NCBI GenBank assembly: GCA_030618065.1
Contig: JAUXEE010000169.1
Span: 1 to 5,466, forward strand
Reading direction: 5' to 3'
Length of the DNA stretch: 5,466 nt
DNA from: Gemmatimonadota bacterium
Lineage (GTDB): Bacteria; Gemmatimonadota; Gemmatimonadetes; Longimicrobiales; Gaopeijiaceae
The translations under genes and the position numbers were made by a program. The stretch's first letter is position 1; each line of letters begins with the position of its first letter. Below are positions 1 through 5,466 of the stretch, piece by piece. The notes beneath the pieces were generated by a model. The model ran no database searches. It worked only from the letters and a program-made list of their open reading frames with translations, and was not told the DNA's origin.

Positions 1-960
1 GTGGCCTCCATCCTCTGTCTCCTCTTGGGGTTATCCCTTCAATCCGCGAAGGCCCAGAACCTTCCGGACCTCATCTCGGCCTGCGGCGCCGGATCGGAGC
101 TCCGTCTGGCCTGGTGCCAGGAAGTGGGGCTGTCTGTCCAGGCGGCTCAAGGGGCGCTCGGTCTGGCTGCCTCCGGCGGTAGTGACCTGCCGGGTTCCGC
201 CAGCACTCTGGGTTGGCGTATGAAAGGATCTCCTCGCTTCGCCTTGAGCGTTCGCGGCTCTCTCACTCGGGCTCCCTTCCCCTCCCTGAAGATGAGCGGA
301 GGCCTTCCCAGGGGGAAAACCACCGCCAGCCTGGCGTCCGTGCATCTTTCAGGCGTCCTAGGTCTGTTCGACGGGTTCTCCCTCGGCCCCACGGTGGGCG
401 GGTTCGGATCCGTGGACCTGGCGGTCTCCACTCAATGGATCGGCACCCCCCGTGACAAGGGCTTCCAGGAGAATGTCACGGGATGGGGAGTCGGAACCCG
501 CATCGGGATCATCAGGGAATCCTTCACCCTACCGGGCATTTCCCTCTCGGCCTTCTTTCGGTCCCTGGGAAGGACGGAGCTGTGGAATGTGGATGACGGC
601 GATCCGGCCGAAGCCGGCTTCGATCTTCGAGCTTCATCCCTCCGAGCTGTCGTGGGGAAGGACATCTGGGGAATCGGCTTCCTCGGTGGAGCCGGGTGGG
701 ACCGCTACGCCGGGGACGCCACCCTCGTCGTCACCGATCCGGAGGGAGGGGACAATGACTCAACTGGATCAGGGGAGCTTCTGTCGGAGCGTTACCTCTT
801 CTTCTTCGGCGCCTCCATGACCTTCCTCACTCTGCAAATATCGGCGGAAGTCGGGTGGGCTGACGGTTTCGACTCGACCCTTCCACTTTCGGTCGAGGGA
901 GGGTTTGACCCGTCGTCCGGCTCGGAATTCGGAGCCTTGGCATTTCGTCTGACCTTCTGA
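1..960 (+). CDS. Probable outer-membrane beta-barrel protein, family not recognised, 5' end open
   Basis: I do not recognise the family. Visible residues 4-18 are hydrophobic and end in Ala-Lys-Ala before Gln, which looks like the core and cleavage site of a Sec signal peptide. The positively charged n-region is missing, so the GTG at base 1 is probably an internal Val and the true start lies before the window. The rest is rich in Gly, Ser and alternating hydrophobic residues, as in beta-strands. An acidic, Gly-rich stretch at residues 246-259 would suit an exposed loop. The last residues alternate hydrophobics (Leu, Phe, Leu, Phe at -7, -5, -3, -1) and end in Phe, the usual C-terminal signal for BAM-dependent insertion. 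Two Cys (28 and 39) lie just after the predicted cleavage site and could form a disulfide. ribD begins 21 bases after the stop, so the two may share a transcript. A role in flavin transport is possible but nothing in the sequence shows it. Barrel topology is an inference from sequence style. Confidence 0.6.
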   Translation: MASILCLLLGLSLQSAKAQNLPDLISACGAGSELRLAWCQEVGLSVQAAQGALGLAASGGSDLPGSASTLGWRMKGSPRFALSVRGSLTRAPFPSLKMSGGLPRGKTTASLASVHLSGVLGLFDGFSLGPTVGGFGSVDLAVSTQWIGTPRDKGFQENVTGWGVGTRIGIIRESFTLPGISLSAFFRSLGRTELWNVDDGDPAEAGFDLRASSLRAVVGKDIWGIGFLGGAGWDRYAGDATLVVTDPEGGDNDSTGSGELLSERYLFFFGASMTFLTLQISAEVGWADGFDSTLPLSVEGGFDPSSGSEFGALAFRLTF

Positions 961-981
961 CCGGAGCCGGGGCAACGGCAA

Positions 982-2091
982 ATGGAAAGCACCCTTATCC
1001 CGAGTGAAAGGCGACTCCTCCAGCGGGCCGTTGAGATCGGCCGCAATGGATGGGGGCGGGTCCACCCCAACCCCATGGTGGGGTGCGTCATCGTCCGGGA
1101 CGGAGAGGTGATCGCCGAGGGATGGCATGAGGAACTGGGTGGGCCCCACGCCGAGGTCAACGCTCTCCGCCAGGCCGGAGATCTGTCCCGGGGAGCCACG
1201 GCCTACGTAAGCCTGGAACCGTGCAACCATTTTGGGCGGACACCCCCCTGCTCCACGGCTCTCCGAGAGGCGGGCGTCTCTCGGGTCATCTACGGAGCTA
1301 CGGATCCTGGAAGCGATTCTTCCGGTGGAGGGAACGCACTTCGATCCGGCGGGGTGGAAGTCATTGGCCCAATGTTGTCTCCCGGTGAGGCCAGGAGGGA
1401 GAACCCTGCCTTCTTCTTCAATTCTGCGAATCGAGCCACGTACCTGGCCCTCAAGTTGGCCCAAACCCTCGACGGCCGAATCGCCGAGGCCCCCGGCCAC
1501 CGGACGTCCATAACCGGAGTTGAAGCCCGCCTCGAAACCCATAGGCTCAGGGCCGGCTTCGACGGAGTCATGGTAGGTTCAGGAACCGTTTTGGTGGATG
1601 ACCCTCTCCTCACCGTCCGGGACGATGTCCCGGTCAGGAATCAGCCCGTTCGGGTGATCCTGGACACCCAGGCGAGAGTATCCCCCGCTGCCAGGGTTTT
1701 TCGGGATCTTCCTGAGGTCCCCCTGGTGATTTTCACGGGGGAAGATGCGCCTCAAGAAGCTGTGAATCAACTGGAAAAGGGGGGAGCCAGGGTCCACCGG
1801 GTACCGAGGGGACCCGCAGGTGTGTCTTTGGACTCGGTTCTCGAAGTCTGCTGGGACACGGGCATCCGATCCCTCTTCTGCGAAGGAGGCGGACGGGTGG
1901 CCTCCCAGTTGATTCGGGGTGGGCTTGCAAGGCGCCTTTATCTCTTCGTGGCACCTTTTGTGCTGGGAGAGAGGGGTGTTCCAGCCTTCGCCGGGGTGGG
2001 ACCTCGGGAGGCTTGGGAACCCTGGGAACCAGCGGCTCCGGCCCGTTTTTTCGGGAGGGATGTTCTCCTGACCTTTGATCGGACGGATTGA
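982..2091 (+). CDS. ribD: Bifunctional riboflavin biosynthesis deaminase/reductase RibD
   Basis: RibD carries out two cytosolic steps: deamination of diaminohydroxyphosphoribosylaminopyrimidine, then NADPH-dependent reduction of the ribosyl side chain to ribitol. The N-terminal deaminase domain (about residues 8-145) has the HPNPMVG segment at 28-34, the zinc/proton-shuttle motif His56-Ala-Glu58, and PCNHFGRTPPC at 80-90 giving zinc ligands Cys81 and Cys90. The C-terminal reductase domain (about 153-369) shows KLAQTLDGRIA at 158-168, the VGSGTVLVDDP segment at 198-208 and the EGGG segment at 301-304. At 369 residues it has the normal full length of the fused enzyme. The ATG at 982 is the only sensible start, but its ribosome binding site is poor: GGAG at 963-966 lies 15 bases away. 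The stop overlaps the ribE start by one base. The linker at 108-118 (Ser/Gly-rich) and the entry to the reductase domain (NRATYLALKLA) differ from the sequences I know best, but all visible catalytic residues are present. Confidence 0.97.
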   Translation: MESTLIPSERRLLQRAVEIGRNGWGRVHPNPMVGCVIVRDGEVIAEGWHEELGGPHAEVNALRQAGDLSRGATAYVSLEPCNHFGRTPPCSTALREAGVSRVIYGATDPGSDSSGGGNALRSGGVEVIGPMLSPGEARRENPAFFFNSANRATYLALKLAQTLDGRIAEAPGHRTSITGVEARLETHRLRAGFDGVMVGSGTVLVDDPLLTVRDDVPVRNQPVRVILDTQARVSPAARVFRDLPEVPLVIFTGEDAPQEAVNQLEKGGARVHRVPRGPAGVSLDSVLEVCWDTGIRSLFCEGGGRVASQLIRGGLARRLYLFVAPFVLGERGVPAFAGVGPREAWEPWEPAAPARFFGRDVLLTFDRTD

Positions 2092-2093
2092 TG
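2089..2093 (+). promoter_or_regulatory. ribD/ribE stop-start overlap (TGATG)
   Basis: The TGA of ribD and the ATG of ribE share one base. The nearest purine-rich stretch, GGGAGGGA at 2053-2060, is about 30 bases upstream and too far to act as a normal ribosome binding site. Termination-reinitiation coupling is therefore the likely way ribE is translated. This decides the ribE start together with the MFTG N-terminus. Confidence 0.75.
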
Positions 2094-2747
2094 TTTACGG
2101 GGATTATTGAGACGGTCGGCACCATCAGCTCGGTGAGAGAGCGGTCAGGGGCCCGGGAGTTCGTGATTCATGCTCCGGAGATCTCTTCCGAGATCAAACC
2201 CGGCGATTCCATCACCGTGGACGGGGCCTGCCAGACTGCCGTCCGGGTTGAGGCCGACTCTTTCGCCGTCGATACTATCGGGACGACTCTCTCCAGAACC
2301 GTTGCGGGCCACTATCGAGTAGGGGACCGGGTGAACCTGGAGCGCTCCATGGTGCTGGGAGGACGCCTGGATGGGCATTTGGTGCAGGGCCACGTGGATG
2401 GGGTAGGCCGAGTTCTCTCGGTGCGGCAAGAGGGGGACTACTGGCTCATGGACTTCCATCTCCCTGATCTGGTGGCCCAACTGATCATCCTTCATGGGTC
2501 CATCACCATCAACGGAGTGAGTTTGACCGTAAACGACATCCCGGCGGAGGATCAGTGCCAGGTCGGAATCATCCCCTTTACCTGGAACCACACCAACTTG
2601 GGATCTTTGAAGCCGGGAGACCCGGTGAATCTCGAGGGGGACCTGGTGGGGAAATACGTGGCGAAGCTTCTCTCGGCTTGGAAGGGTAGCGATACACTCA
2701 GTTTGGGAGGCCTCGAGGCCTTGGGATACGGAGGGGACAAAGAATGA
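2091..2747 (+). CDS. ribE: Riboflavin synthase, alpha chain
   Basis: This enzyme dismutates two molecules of 6,7-dimethyl-8-ribityllumazine to riboflavin and the pyrimidine precursor, the last step of the pathway. The protein (218 residues) begins with the hallmark MFTGIIE, which fixes the start at ATG 2091 rather than the in-frame TTG three bases earlier. Two homologous lumazine-binding barrels are visible: SITVDGACQT at 40-49 in the first corresponds to SITINGVSLT at 137-146 in the second. GGRLDGHLVQGHVDG at 90-104 is the conserved link between them. Cys47 is at the position of the conserved Cys of the first barrel. Two positions there are unusual: Gln48 where Leu is usual (CLTV) and GTTL at 64-67 where ETL is usual. 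The gene shares one base with ribD (TGATG) and four with ribBA (ATGA). No good ribosome binding site precedes it, so it is probably translated by coupling to ribD. The symbol ribE follows common usage; E. coli calls the same enzyme ribC. Confidence 0.96.
   Translation: MFTGIIETVGTISSVRERSGAREFVIHAPEISSEIKPGDSITVDGACQTAVRVEADSFAVDTIGTTLSRTVAGHYRVGDRVNLERSMVLGGRLDGHLVQGHVDGVGRVLSVRQEGDYWLMDFHLPDLVAQLIILHGSITINGVSLTVNDIPAEDQCQVGIIPFTWNHTNLGSLKPGDPVNLEGDLVGKYVAKLLSAWKGSDTLSLGGLEALGYGGDKE
2730..2747 (+). promoter_or_regulatory. ribBA ribosome binding site and ATGA overlap with ribE
   Basis: GGAGGGG at 2730-2736, inside the end of ribE, lies seven bases before the ribBA ATG at 2744. The ATG overlaps the ribE stop as ATGA. 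Unlike ribE, ribBA therefore has both coupling and its own strong binding site. Confidence 0.75.
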
Positions 2748-3943
2748 CCTTCGACAGCGTCGGCGACGCAATCGAGGACATCCGTCAGGGAAAAATGGTC
2801 ATCGTGGCGGATGATGAAGACCGTGAGAACGAGGGAGATCTGGTATGCGCAGCATCCGAGATCACCCCAGAGACCATCAATTTCATGACGAAATACGGGC
2901 GGGGACTCATCTGTGTGGCCATGACCAACGAACGGGCCAATGAGCTGGGGCTCCCCCTCATGACAGACCACAACACCGACCCGCAGCACACGGCCTTCAC
3001 GATTTCCGTGGATGCGGACGTCAGCTTCGGGGTTACCACGGGGATCAGCGCCTACGATAGGGCCAAGACCATCCAGGTTCTTCTGGATCAGAATACCCGG
3101 CCGACGGATCTTCGGCGCCCTGGACACATCTTCCCCCTTCGGGCCCGGGCTGGCGGCGTTCTTCGACGGGTGGGACAGACGGAAGCTTCGGTGGATATGG
3201 CCCGGCTTGCCGGACTCCCGGCTTCTGGCGTGATCTGTGAAATCCTCAAGGAAGACGGATCCATGGCCCGGCGGCCGGAGCTCGAGCAGGTGGCGAAGGA
3301 ACATGGCCTGAAGTTCATCACCGTGGCTCAGTTGGTTTCATACCGTCTCGCCAGGGAGCGTCTGGTGAAGCGGGTAGCCGAGGCTGAGCTGCCCACGGAG
3401 TTCGGGGATTTCAGAGTCATCGGGTACTCCAACCTGGTGGACGAGCGGGATCATGTGGCCCTGGTGAAGGGCGAGTTGGAAGGGAAGAAGGACGTCCTGG
3501 TCCGGATGCACTCGGAGTGTCTCACCGGGGATGTCTTCCGCTCCAAGCGATGTGACTGCGGTGAGCAGCTCCGCCTGGCCATGCGGAAGATCCAGGATGA
3601 GGGAATGGGGGCAATCGTCTACCTGAAGCAGGAGGGCAGAGGGATCGGCCTGGCCAACAAGCTCCGGGCCTACGACCTTCAGGATCAGGGAAAGGACACG
3701 GTCGAGGCCAATGAGGCCTTGGGGTTCAAGCCCGACCTGAGGGAGTACGGGCTGGGAGCACAAATCCTCTTGGATCTGGGCCTGTCCTCCATCAGATTAC
3801 TTACGAACAACCCTCGAAAGGTAGTGGGCCTTGAGGGTTACGGTTTGGAGATCACCGGAAGGGAGCCCCTGGAGATCGAAGCAGGGGAATTCAACCGGCG
3901 GTACCTGGCCACGAAACGCACCAAGCTTGGGCACCTCCTATAA
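2744..3943 (+). CDS. ribBA: Bifunctional DHBP synthase / GTP cyclohydrolase II RibBA
   Basis: This fused cytosolic enzyme feeds both branches of riboflavin synthesis. The N-terminal domain (about 1-205) converts ribulose 5-phosphate to 3,4-dihydroxy-2-butanone 4-phosphate and formate. It has the acidic metal/substrate loop DDEDRENEGD at 23-32, GVTTGISAYDR at 96-106, and RPGHIFPLRARAGGVL at 125-140 followed by the TEA segment (146-148). The C-terminal domain (about 208-399) opens GTP. Its zinc ligands Cys259, Cys270 and Cys272 lie in the HSECLTGDVFRSKRCDCGEQ block (256-275), and RGIGL (299-303), DTVEAN (318-323) and TNNPRK (354-359) are intact. At 399 residues it has the usual length of the fusion, and both halves look active, unlike some RibBA proteins with a degenerate half. 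Start ATG 2744 overlaps the ribE stop by four bases and has a strong GGAGGGG at 2730-2736, seven bases upstream. It ends in two tandem TAA stops (3941-3946). Confidence 0.97.
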   Translation: MTFDSVGDAIEDIRQGKMVIVADDEDRENEGDLVCAASEITPETINFMTKYGRGLICVAMTNERANELGLPLMTDHNTDPQHTAFTISVDADVSFGVTTGISAYDRAKTIQVLLDQNTRPTDLRRPGHIFPLRARAGGVLRRVGQTEASVDMARLAGLPASGVICEILKEDGSMARRPELEQVAKEHGLKFITVAQLVSYRLARERLVKRVAEAELPTEFGDFRVIGYSNLVDERDHVALVKGELEGKKDVLVRMHSECLTGDVFRSKRCDCGEQLRLAMRKIQDEGMGAIVYLKQEGRGIGLANKLRAYDLQDQGKDTVEANEALGFKPDLREYGLGAQILLDLGLSSIRLLTNNPRKVVGLEGYGLEITGREPLEIEAGEFNRRYLATKRTKLGHLL

Positions 3944-3973
3944 TAAGGTGTTACAGACTAAGGGAGCACGGGC
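3944..3973 (+). promoter_or_regulatory. ribBA-ribH gap with second stop codon and ribosome binding site
   Basis: This 30-base gap holds a second in-frame TAA (3944-3946) directly after the ribBA stop, then AGGGAG at 3961-3966 seven bases before the ribH GTG. It has no stem-loop with a T-run, so no intrinsic terminator, and it is far too short for an FMN riboswitch. Confidence 0.7.
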
Positions 3974-4438
3974 GTGAACGAGTTCAATGGAGATCTCGAC
4001 GGCACCGGGAAGCGGTTTGCGATTGTGGTGACCCGGTTCAACAGCCTGATCACGGAACAGTTGGTGAAAGGGGCGATCGATTGCCTCCTTCGCCACGGGG
4101 TGGAAGAGGGCGAAATCGACCTTTATCGAGTTCCCGGAGCCTGGGAGCTGCCATCGGCGGTGGCCCGGGCGGCGGGGATGGAAAAATACGACGGCGTCAT
4201 TGCCCTCGGCTGCGTTATCCGTGGAGGCACTCCCCACTTCGAGTATGTCGCAGGAGAGGCGACTCGTGGACTCGGAGCGGTCGCCAGAGCCTCCTCCGTG
4301 CCCGTTTCTCTCGGTGTCCTCACCACCGATACCGTAGACCAAGCCCTTGAAAGGGCAGGCACCAAAGCAGGAAACAAGGGGTGGGACGCTGCGTTGAGCG
4401 TTCTGGAGATGGCCGGTCTTTTTCAACAAATGGAGTAG
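3974..4438 (+). CDS. ribH: 6,7-dimethyl-8-ribityllumazine synthase (lumazine synthase)
   Basis: RibH condenses 5-amino-6-ribitylamino-uracil with DHBP to form 6,7-dimethyl-8-ribityllumazine, the substrate of riboflavin synthase. In many bacteria it forms a pentamer or an icosahedral 60-mer that can enclose riboflavin synthase; the assembly state cannot be read here. The 154-residue length is typical. Visible family motifs are TRFNSLITEQL at 20-30 with the substrate-stacking Phe22, VPGAWELP at 53-60, the phosphate/DHBP-binding GCVIRGGTPHFEY at 79-91 with catalytic His88, PVSLGVLTTDT at 110-120, and RAGTKAGNKG at 127-136 with Arg127. The start is GTG at 3974, preceded by AGGGAG at 3961-3966 with a seven-base spacing. 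It is separated from ribBA by 30 bases, the only clear gap in the rib block, and nusB follows after three bases. A separate, good ribosome binding site would allow more RibH than the coupled genes upstream; that is an inference. Confidence 0.97.
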   Translation: MNEFNGDLDGTGKRFAIVVTRFNSLITEQLVKGAIDCLLRHGVEEGEIDLYRVPGAWELPSAVARAAGMEKYDGVIALGCVIRGGTPHFEYVAGEATRGLGAVARASSVPVSLGVLTTDTVDQALERAGTKAGNKGWDAALSVLEMAGLFQQME

Positions 4439-4444
4439 GATTTG
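4432..4444 (+). promoter_or_regulatory. nusB ribosome binding site and TTG start
   Basis: GGAG at 4432-4435 overlaps the final ribH codons just before its TAG stop (4436-4438) and lies six bases before the TTG at 4442. The spacing supports TTG as the real nusB start. Confidence 0.65.
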
Positions 4445-4906
4445 GCCGTCGAATTCCCGGCCCGGGACGGGGCTCATCCCCGAGACCGAAGCCGGGCCAG
4501 AGCCTGGGCCCTCCAGGTTCTTTATCTGTGGGAGAGCGCTGGAGGGGGGGAGACCATCTCCCAAGCGCTTTCCAGAGTGCTCCAAAGCCGTCGGGTAGCC
4601 CCGAGGAGGATTAGCTATATCGAGCTTCTCCTGGAAACCCTTCAGGACAACCTCCCCGATGTGGACCGGGCGCTCATATCAGCCTTGGAGAATTGGCGAC
4701 TCGATCGCCTCTCCGTGATGGATCGATCCATTCTCCGCCTTGCCGCGACAGAGCTTCTCTTTTTGGATGAAATCCCTCCGAAGGTCTCCATCCAGGAGGG
4801 GATCCACATGGCCGAAGCCTACGGCGGCAGGGACTCTCCCAGATTCGTGAACGGGGTTCTGGACGCCCTCTATAAACGTCCCGAACTCCGGGGGCCAGAA
4901 GCCTGA
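4442..4906 (+). CDS. nusB: Transcription antitermination factor NusB
   Basis: NusB is a small all-helical cytosolic protein that pairs with S10 (NusE), binds boxA RNA and supports antitermination on ribosomal RNA operons. The 154-residue protein has the Arg-rich N-terminal RNA-binding helix (Arg14, 16, 18, 20) running into ALQVLY at 23-28. The C-terminal half has the family core SILRLAATELLFLDEIPPKV and the conserved RFVNGVLDAL at 134-143. Only a TTG start at 4442 leaves the Arg-rich helix intact; no ATG or GTG lies in frame before ALQ. GGAG at 4432-4435, inside the last codons of ribH, sits six bases upstream and supports this start. The gene begins three bases after the ribH stop, matching the widespread ribH-nusB pairing. 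The identification is firm; the exact first residue is less so. Confidence 0.95.
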   Translation: MAVEFPARDGAHPRDRSRARAWALQVLYLWESAGGGETISQALSRVLQSRRVAPRRISYIELLLETLQDNLPDVDRALISALENWRLDRLSVMDRSILRLAATELLFLDEIPPKVSIQEGIHMAEAYGGRDSPRFVNGVLDALYKRPELRGPEA

Positions 4907-4908
4907 TC

Positions 4909-4929
4909 GGGAAGGGGGGTGCGCCCCTG
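4909..4929 (+). promoter_or_regulatory. Glycosyltransferase start region: G-run, small hairpin, CTG or disrupted GTG start
   Basis: A G-rich stretch (4909-4919, AAGGGGGG at its end) precedes the frame. CTG at 4927 is seven bases after the G-run and gives an N-terminus Met-Lys-Ile-Leu-Val-Val. A GTG at 4919 is out of frame and hits TGA after three codons, but one extra C in the CCCC run (4924-4927) would put it in frame and give Met-Arg-Pro-Leu-Lys-Ile-Leu. Four G (4916-4919) can pair with four C (4924-4927) around a TGCG loop, so the start codon and part of the G-run could be folded. There is no T-run after it, so it is not a terminator. Confidence 0.5.
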
Positions 4930-5466
4930 AAGATTCTTGTCGTCAACTGGTTGGATCGGCGAAATCCGCGGGCCGGGGGAGCCGAGACGCATCTCCACGA
5001 GGTGTTCGGCCGGCTGGCCGGGTGGGACCACGACATCACTCTCATCTCCTCTGGGTTCCCGGGGGGGCTTTCCCGGGAGACCCTGGACGGGATGGAGGTT
5101 CACCGGGTCGGGAGTCGAATGACTTTTGGTCTCCGACTTCCACTCTACCTCGAGCGGGCCATGGACCTGGACGCATTCCACGTGGTGGTGGAGGACCTGA
5201 ACAAGGTGCCCGTGTTCATGCCGTTCTGGACCCGAACCCCCGTGGTCCTCCTGGTTCATCATCTGTTCGGGACAACGGCTTTCCACGAAGCTTCCATCCC
5301 TGTGGCAGCGGCCACTTGGCTCCTGGAGCGGCCCATCCCAAGGGTCTATGGGGCTCTCCCGACCATAGCGGTGTCGGAGAGCACCGCCGCGGACCTCAGA
5401 GAGCGGGGCATGACAGGTCAGCACATCGCCGTGGTTCCCAACGGAGTGGATCTGGATCGGTTGACA
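4927..5466 (+). CDS. Family-4 glycosyltransferase, N-terminal part (3' end beyond window)
   Basis: The frame is open from 4876 to the window edge and encodes at least 180 residues from CTG 4927. It opens with KILVVNWLD, a first beta-strand of a Rossmann-like GT-B domain, then the GGAETHLHE segment at 17-25 typical of the donor/acceptor loop of GT4 enzymes. Further on are VVVEDLNKVPVF (86-97), VVLLVHHLFG (106-115), the IAVSEST strand (147-153) and VVPNGVDLDR (169-178), which in GT4 proteins marks the end of the N-terminal domain. The donor-binding domain with its E-x7-E motif lies beyond the window. Such enzymes move a sugar from a nucleotide sugar onto a lipid, glycan or other acceptor at the membrane; the acceptor cannot be told here. 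The start is unusual. No ATG, GTG or TTG lies in frame between the stop at 4873-4875 and CTG 4927, and the next one (TTG 4951) would remove the first strand. See the start-region entry. Confidence 0.88.
   Translation, partial: MKILVVNWLDRRNPRAGGAETHLHEVFGRLAGWDHDITLISSGFPGGLSRETLDGMEVHRVGSRMTFGLRLPLYLERAMDLDAFHVVVEDLNKVPVFMPFWTRTPVVLLVHHLFGTTAFHEASIPVAAATWLLERPIPRVYGALPTIAVSESTAADLRERGMTGQHIAVVPNGVDLDRLT

Noticed and set aside
769..1542. 257-residue open frame on the minus strand across the end of the first gene and ribD
   Set aside because: It lies opposite two well-supported plus-strand genes, has low-complexity Arg/Gly/Pro-rich sequence and no recognisable motif. Long antisense frames are expected in GC-rich coding DNA.
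2014..2030. Short tandem repeat (TGGGAACC twice, period nine) in ribD encoding Trp-Glu-Pro twice
   Set aside because: Two copies of an eight-base unit in frame near the C-terminus are easily explained by chance or a small in-frame duplication and do not disturb the domain.
2088..2090. TTG as an earlier start for riboflavin synthase
   Set aside because: It would only add one residue before the invariant MFTGI N-terminus, and ATG 2091 gives the canonical protein.
2552..3304. 250-residue open frame on the minus strand opposite ribE and ribBA
   Set aside because: It is the complement of highly conserved catalytic regions and has no family features, so it is a shadow frame.
3938..4585. 215-residue open frame on the minus strand opposite ribH and nusB
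   Set aside because: It spans two firmly identified genes and shows no signal peptide, motif or binding site that would support it.
4914..4929. G-run/C-run hairpin after nusB as an intrinsic terminator
   Set aside because: The stem is only four pairs and is followed by TGAAG rather than a T-run, so it does not look like a terminator.
4951..4953. TTG as the glycosyltransferase start
   Set aside because: It would delete the first beta-strand (KILVVNW) that belongs to the GT-B fold, and the conserved sequence clearly extends upstream.

Overview
The window is a dense, single-strand (+) block of seven genes from a GC-rich bacterium. It is mainly a complete riboflavin (vitamin B2) biosynthesis operon: ribD, ribE (riboflavin synthase), ribBA (fused) and ribH, followed by the transcription antitermination gene nusB and the start of a family-4 glycosyltransferase. 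A Gram-negative-type (diderm) organism is suggested by the first gene, which has a signal-peptide-like start and a C-terminal alternating hydrophobic stretch ending in Phe, as in outer-membrane beta-barrels. The GC-rich base use, the rib-nusB-glycosyltransferase order and the general style of the proteins would fit a phylum such as Gemmatimonadota, but that placement is only an impression.

Layout: 1-960 is a probable outer-membrane protein whose 5' end appears to lie before the window. 982-2091 is ribD, 2091-2747 ribE, 2744-3943 ribBA, 3974-4438 ribH, 4442-4906 nusB, and about 4927 to the window edge is a glycosyltransferase cut off at its 3' end. Gaps are 21 bases or less, apart from 30 bases between ribBA and ribH. 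ribD/ribE share one base and ribE/ribBA share four, so these genes are probably translationally coupled. There is no gene-free stretch over 300 bases, no RNA gene, no mobile element and no recognisable terminator.

How it works together: RibBA starts both branches, with GTP cyclohydrolase II making the pyrimidine precursor and DHBP synthase making the four-carbon unit from ribulose 5-phosphate. RibD deaminates and reduces the pyrimidine. RibH condenses the dephosphorylated pyrimidine with DHBP to give lumazine. RibE dismutates two lumazines to riboflavin. The pyrimidine phosphatase and the FAD synthetase/flavokinase (RibF) are not in the window. NusB next to ribH is a common bacterial arrangement.

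This is mostly an ordinary metabolic region and I do not see a new biological system. The points most worth checking are the glycosyltransferase start (a rare CTG codon or a one-base deletion), the unassigned outer-membrane-like protein upstream of ribD, and unusual residues at normally conserved positions in the first half of riboflavin synthase.
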